64,000 bases of DNA from DATGSL01 sp964645585 (GTDB lineage Bacteria; Verrucomicrobiota; Verrucomicrobiia; Opitutales; T3Sed10-336). Each line of letters begins with the position of its first letter. Position 1 is the stretch's first letter. The position numbers and the translations under genes are program-made. Location: contig CAZYAN010000001.1 in NCBI GenBank assembly GCA_964645585.1, positions 94,004 to 158,003 of the forward strand, written 5' to 3'. Shown piece by piece: positions 62,998 through 64,000 of the stretch. The notes beneath the pieces are model-generated. The model made no database searches. It saw nothing but the letters and a program-made list of their open reading frames with translations, and was not told the origin of the DNA.

Positions 62998-63346
62998 GGC
63001 TACTGGTCTCGGCCGTTTCACTTTACTTTCTATTTTTCATTTCCCACTTTTCATTTTTCATTTCCGCTTTCCGCTTTTCTTTTTTTACCGTGCCGGGTGC
63101 GGGGGCGAGAAGGCAAATGAAAAAGCTCATGAAACGGGAGTCGTTGGCGTCGGGGAGGAGCGCGCCGATTCGGGCGCGGCTTCTGTGTCAGGTTCGCATC
63201 GTTTTCCGCTTCCAGCACATCTATCCGTCGAGGACGACGGCGATCCGGTAGTTCATTCCGGGACGAGTTCCACCACGGAATTGCGTGACGGCCTCGCCAT
63301 TGGCGTTCATCTCCAGCGTGATGGCGACCTCACATCGTCGGCACCC
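62998..63346. other. Gene-poor interval with low-complexity repeat and possible gene remnant
   Basis: Bases 63024-63086 are a pyrimidine-rich string of TTTTCATTT-like units. At 63221-63322 the minus strand encodes VAITLEMNANGEAVTQFRGG followed by TRPGMNYRIAVVLDG and a stop, without a start or upstream frame. That short piece vaguely recalls the IAVVLDG block of SecD-type domains. No complete gene is supported. Confidence 0.4.
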
Positions 63347-64000
63347 TCAATTTGAAGGAGCATCCCGCTTTCTCGCACGCAAAACGGCCGCAGCGACCAG
63401 CAATGCCAGAAGAAGGGTGCCAGCCAGCCAAAGGAACGTTCGGTTTCCGCCATCTTCAGCTTTCTGTTCCGAGTCTGGTTGCGATGGCTGATTCTCCGGA
63501 GATGCCGGGAGATCGGCGCCATCCGGAAGCACGGATTGTTCTTCGGCAGATTCCGGCTGTGGCGCTTCAGGTTGCGGCTGCGGCTCTAACTGCTGCTGGT
63601 TTTCGGCGGGAACAGGCGGCTCCGGCGGCAACGGCTGCGGAGGCGGGATTGTGATTCCTGTTTCGGCAAGCATGGCTTGGAAGCGATCCTCGGGCCATGA
63701 TTCGGAAACAATCCTTCCACGCTGATTGCGATAAATGAGGGTTCGCCAGCCCGGACCTTCCTTGCCGTCGATTCTAGGCCGGGGGATGTAACTGACAAGG
63801 ACAAGGTCTCCGTCAGGGAATTTTCCGCTATCCTCCGGAATGATAAAGGAATATCTGTCCGTTAGGTTTTGGCCTTCTGCGATCGGCCGCATGTAAACAT
63901 CGCGGCGAGTATAATCCATTTCTCGACCAAATACCTCGATCAACTCATTCCAAGATGTGGGCAAATCACCGTCTTCCATAGCCGCGTACATTGCGATATC
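63347..64000 (-). CDS. C-terminal part of a membrane protein with Pro/Gln/Glu-rich linker (continues beyond window)
   Basis: The frame is open to the window edge, reading DIAMYAAMEDGDLPTSWNEL, so the true start is probably outside even though an ATG exists at 63991. About 130 residues of a soluble domain (FIIPEDSGKFPDGDLVLVSY) resemble the tail of verrucomicrobial proteins that follow a pseudopilin-like N-terminus. A P/Q/E-rich linker (about residues 115-180) leads to a C-terminal span (TFLWLAGTLLLALLVAAAVL) and a basic end. Function unknown. Confidence 0.7.
   Translation of the reverse strand, partial: DIAMYAAMEDGDLPTSWNELIEVFGREMDYTRRDVYMRPIAEGQNLTDRYSFIIPEDSGKFPDGDLVLVSYIPRPRIDGKEGPGWRTLIYRNQRGRIVSESWPEDRFQAMLAETGITIPPPQPLPPEPPVPAENQQQLEPQPQPEAPQPESAEEQSVLPDGADLPASPENQPSQPDSEQKAEDGGNRTFLWLAGTLLLALLVAAAVLRARKRDAPSN

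Overview
The window is a GC-rich bacterial chromosome segment from a draft scaffold: a 100-N gap lies at 8578-8677. Gene content points to Verrucomicrobiota, probably near Opitutales/Puniceicoccales. Supporting traits are an alternative complex III (Act) operon, rplM-rpsI followed by argC-argJ-argB, a class II B12-dependent ribonucleotide reductase, a secreted sulfatase, a DUF6807 protein and a secreted protein with a short C-terminal beta module of verrucomicrobial style. The phylum call is inference from content and was not tested by a search. No phage, IS element or CRISPR array is visible.

Layout. 1-7.7 kb is an electron-transfer operon: actB (cut by the window edge), actC, actD, actE, actF, a small membrane protein, then a cbb3-like set (CcoN-like, CcoO, mono-heme CcoP-like) closed by a terminator. 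The CcoN-like subunit has lost every canonical heme and CuB histidine, so it cannot be a normal oxidase. 7.7-11.4 kb (minus) carries pfkB-type kinase, tmk, holB and proC. 11.5-13.5 kb is a tolQ-tolR-tolA type envelope operon. 13.7 kb is tRNA-Ala(GGC), followed by an SbtB-like PII protein. 14.3-17.1 kb holds a DUF6807 protein, a methyltransferase and a small outer-membrane barrel. 17.2-23.4 kb is rplM-rpsI-argC-argJ-argB-yyaL.

24-32.5 kb: an exported protein with a contractile tail-sheath fold, nrdJ, a phosphohexomutase and UDP-sugar pyrophosphorylase pair, then ftsB-like and GspB-like genes. 32.6-35.4 kb is rpmH-rnpA-yidD-yidC. 35.6-40.7 kb: yebC, metX-metW, pyrE, sulfatase. 40.8-44.2 kb (minus): obg, a stand-alone MshEN-like protein and pilB. 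44.4-50.5 kb: a VanY-type peptidase with an IMPase-family enzyme, an STN/glycine-zipper pair, a DUF2007-like protein, tatA-hflX-rpmB, and a Uma2 gene broken by an in-frame TAG.

50.6-55 kb (minus): a PhnD/PhnC/PhnE-type ABC transporter preceded by a Fur-like palindrome, then panB-gpsA. 55.6-61.7 kb (minus): a three-gene signalling operon (CHASE-PAS kinase, single receiver, hybrid kinase with Hpt). 61.8-64 kb: a secreted alpha/beta hydrolase and a partial membrane protein.

The two strongest oddities are the ligand-less CcoN next to complex III and the tail-sheath-like protein with a Sec signal peptide and a secreted-type C-terminus, with no other tail gene nearby.
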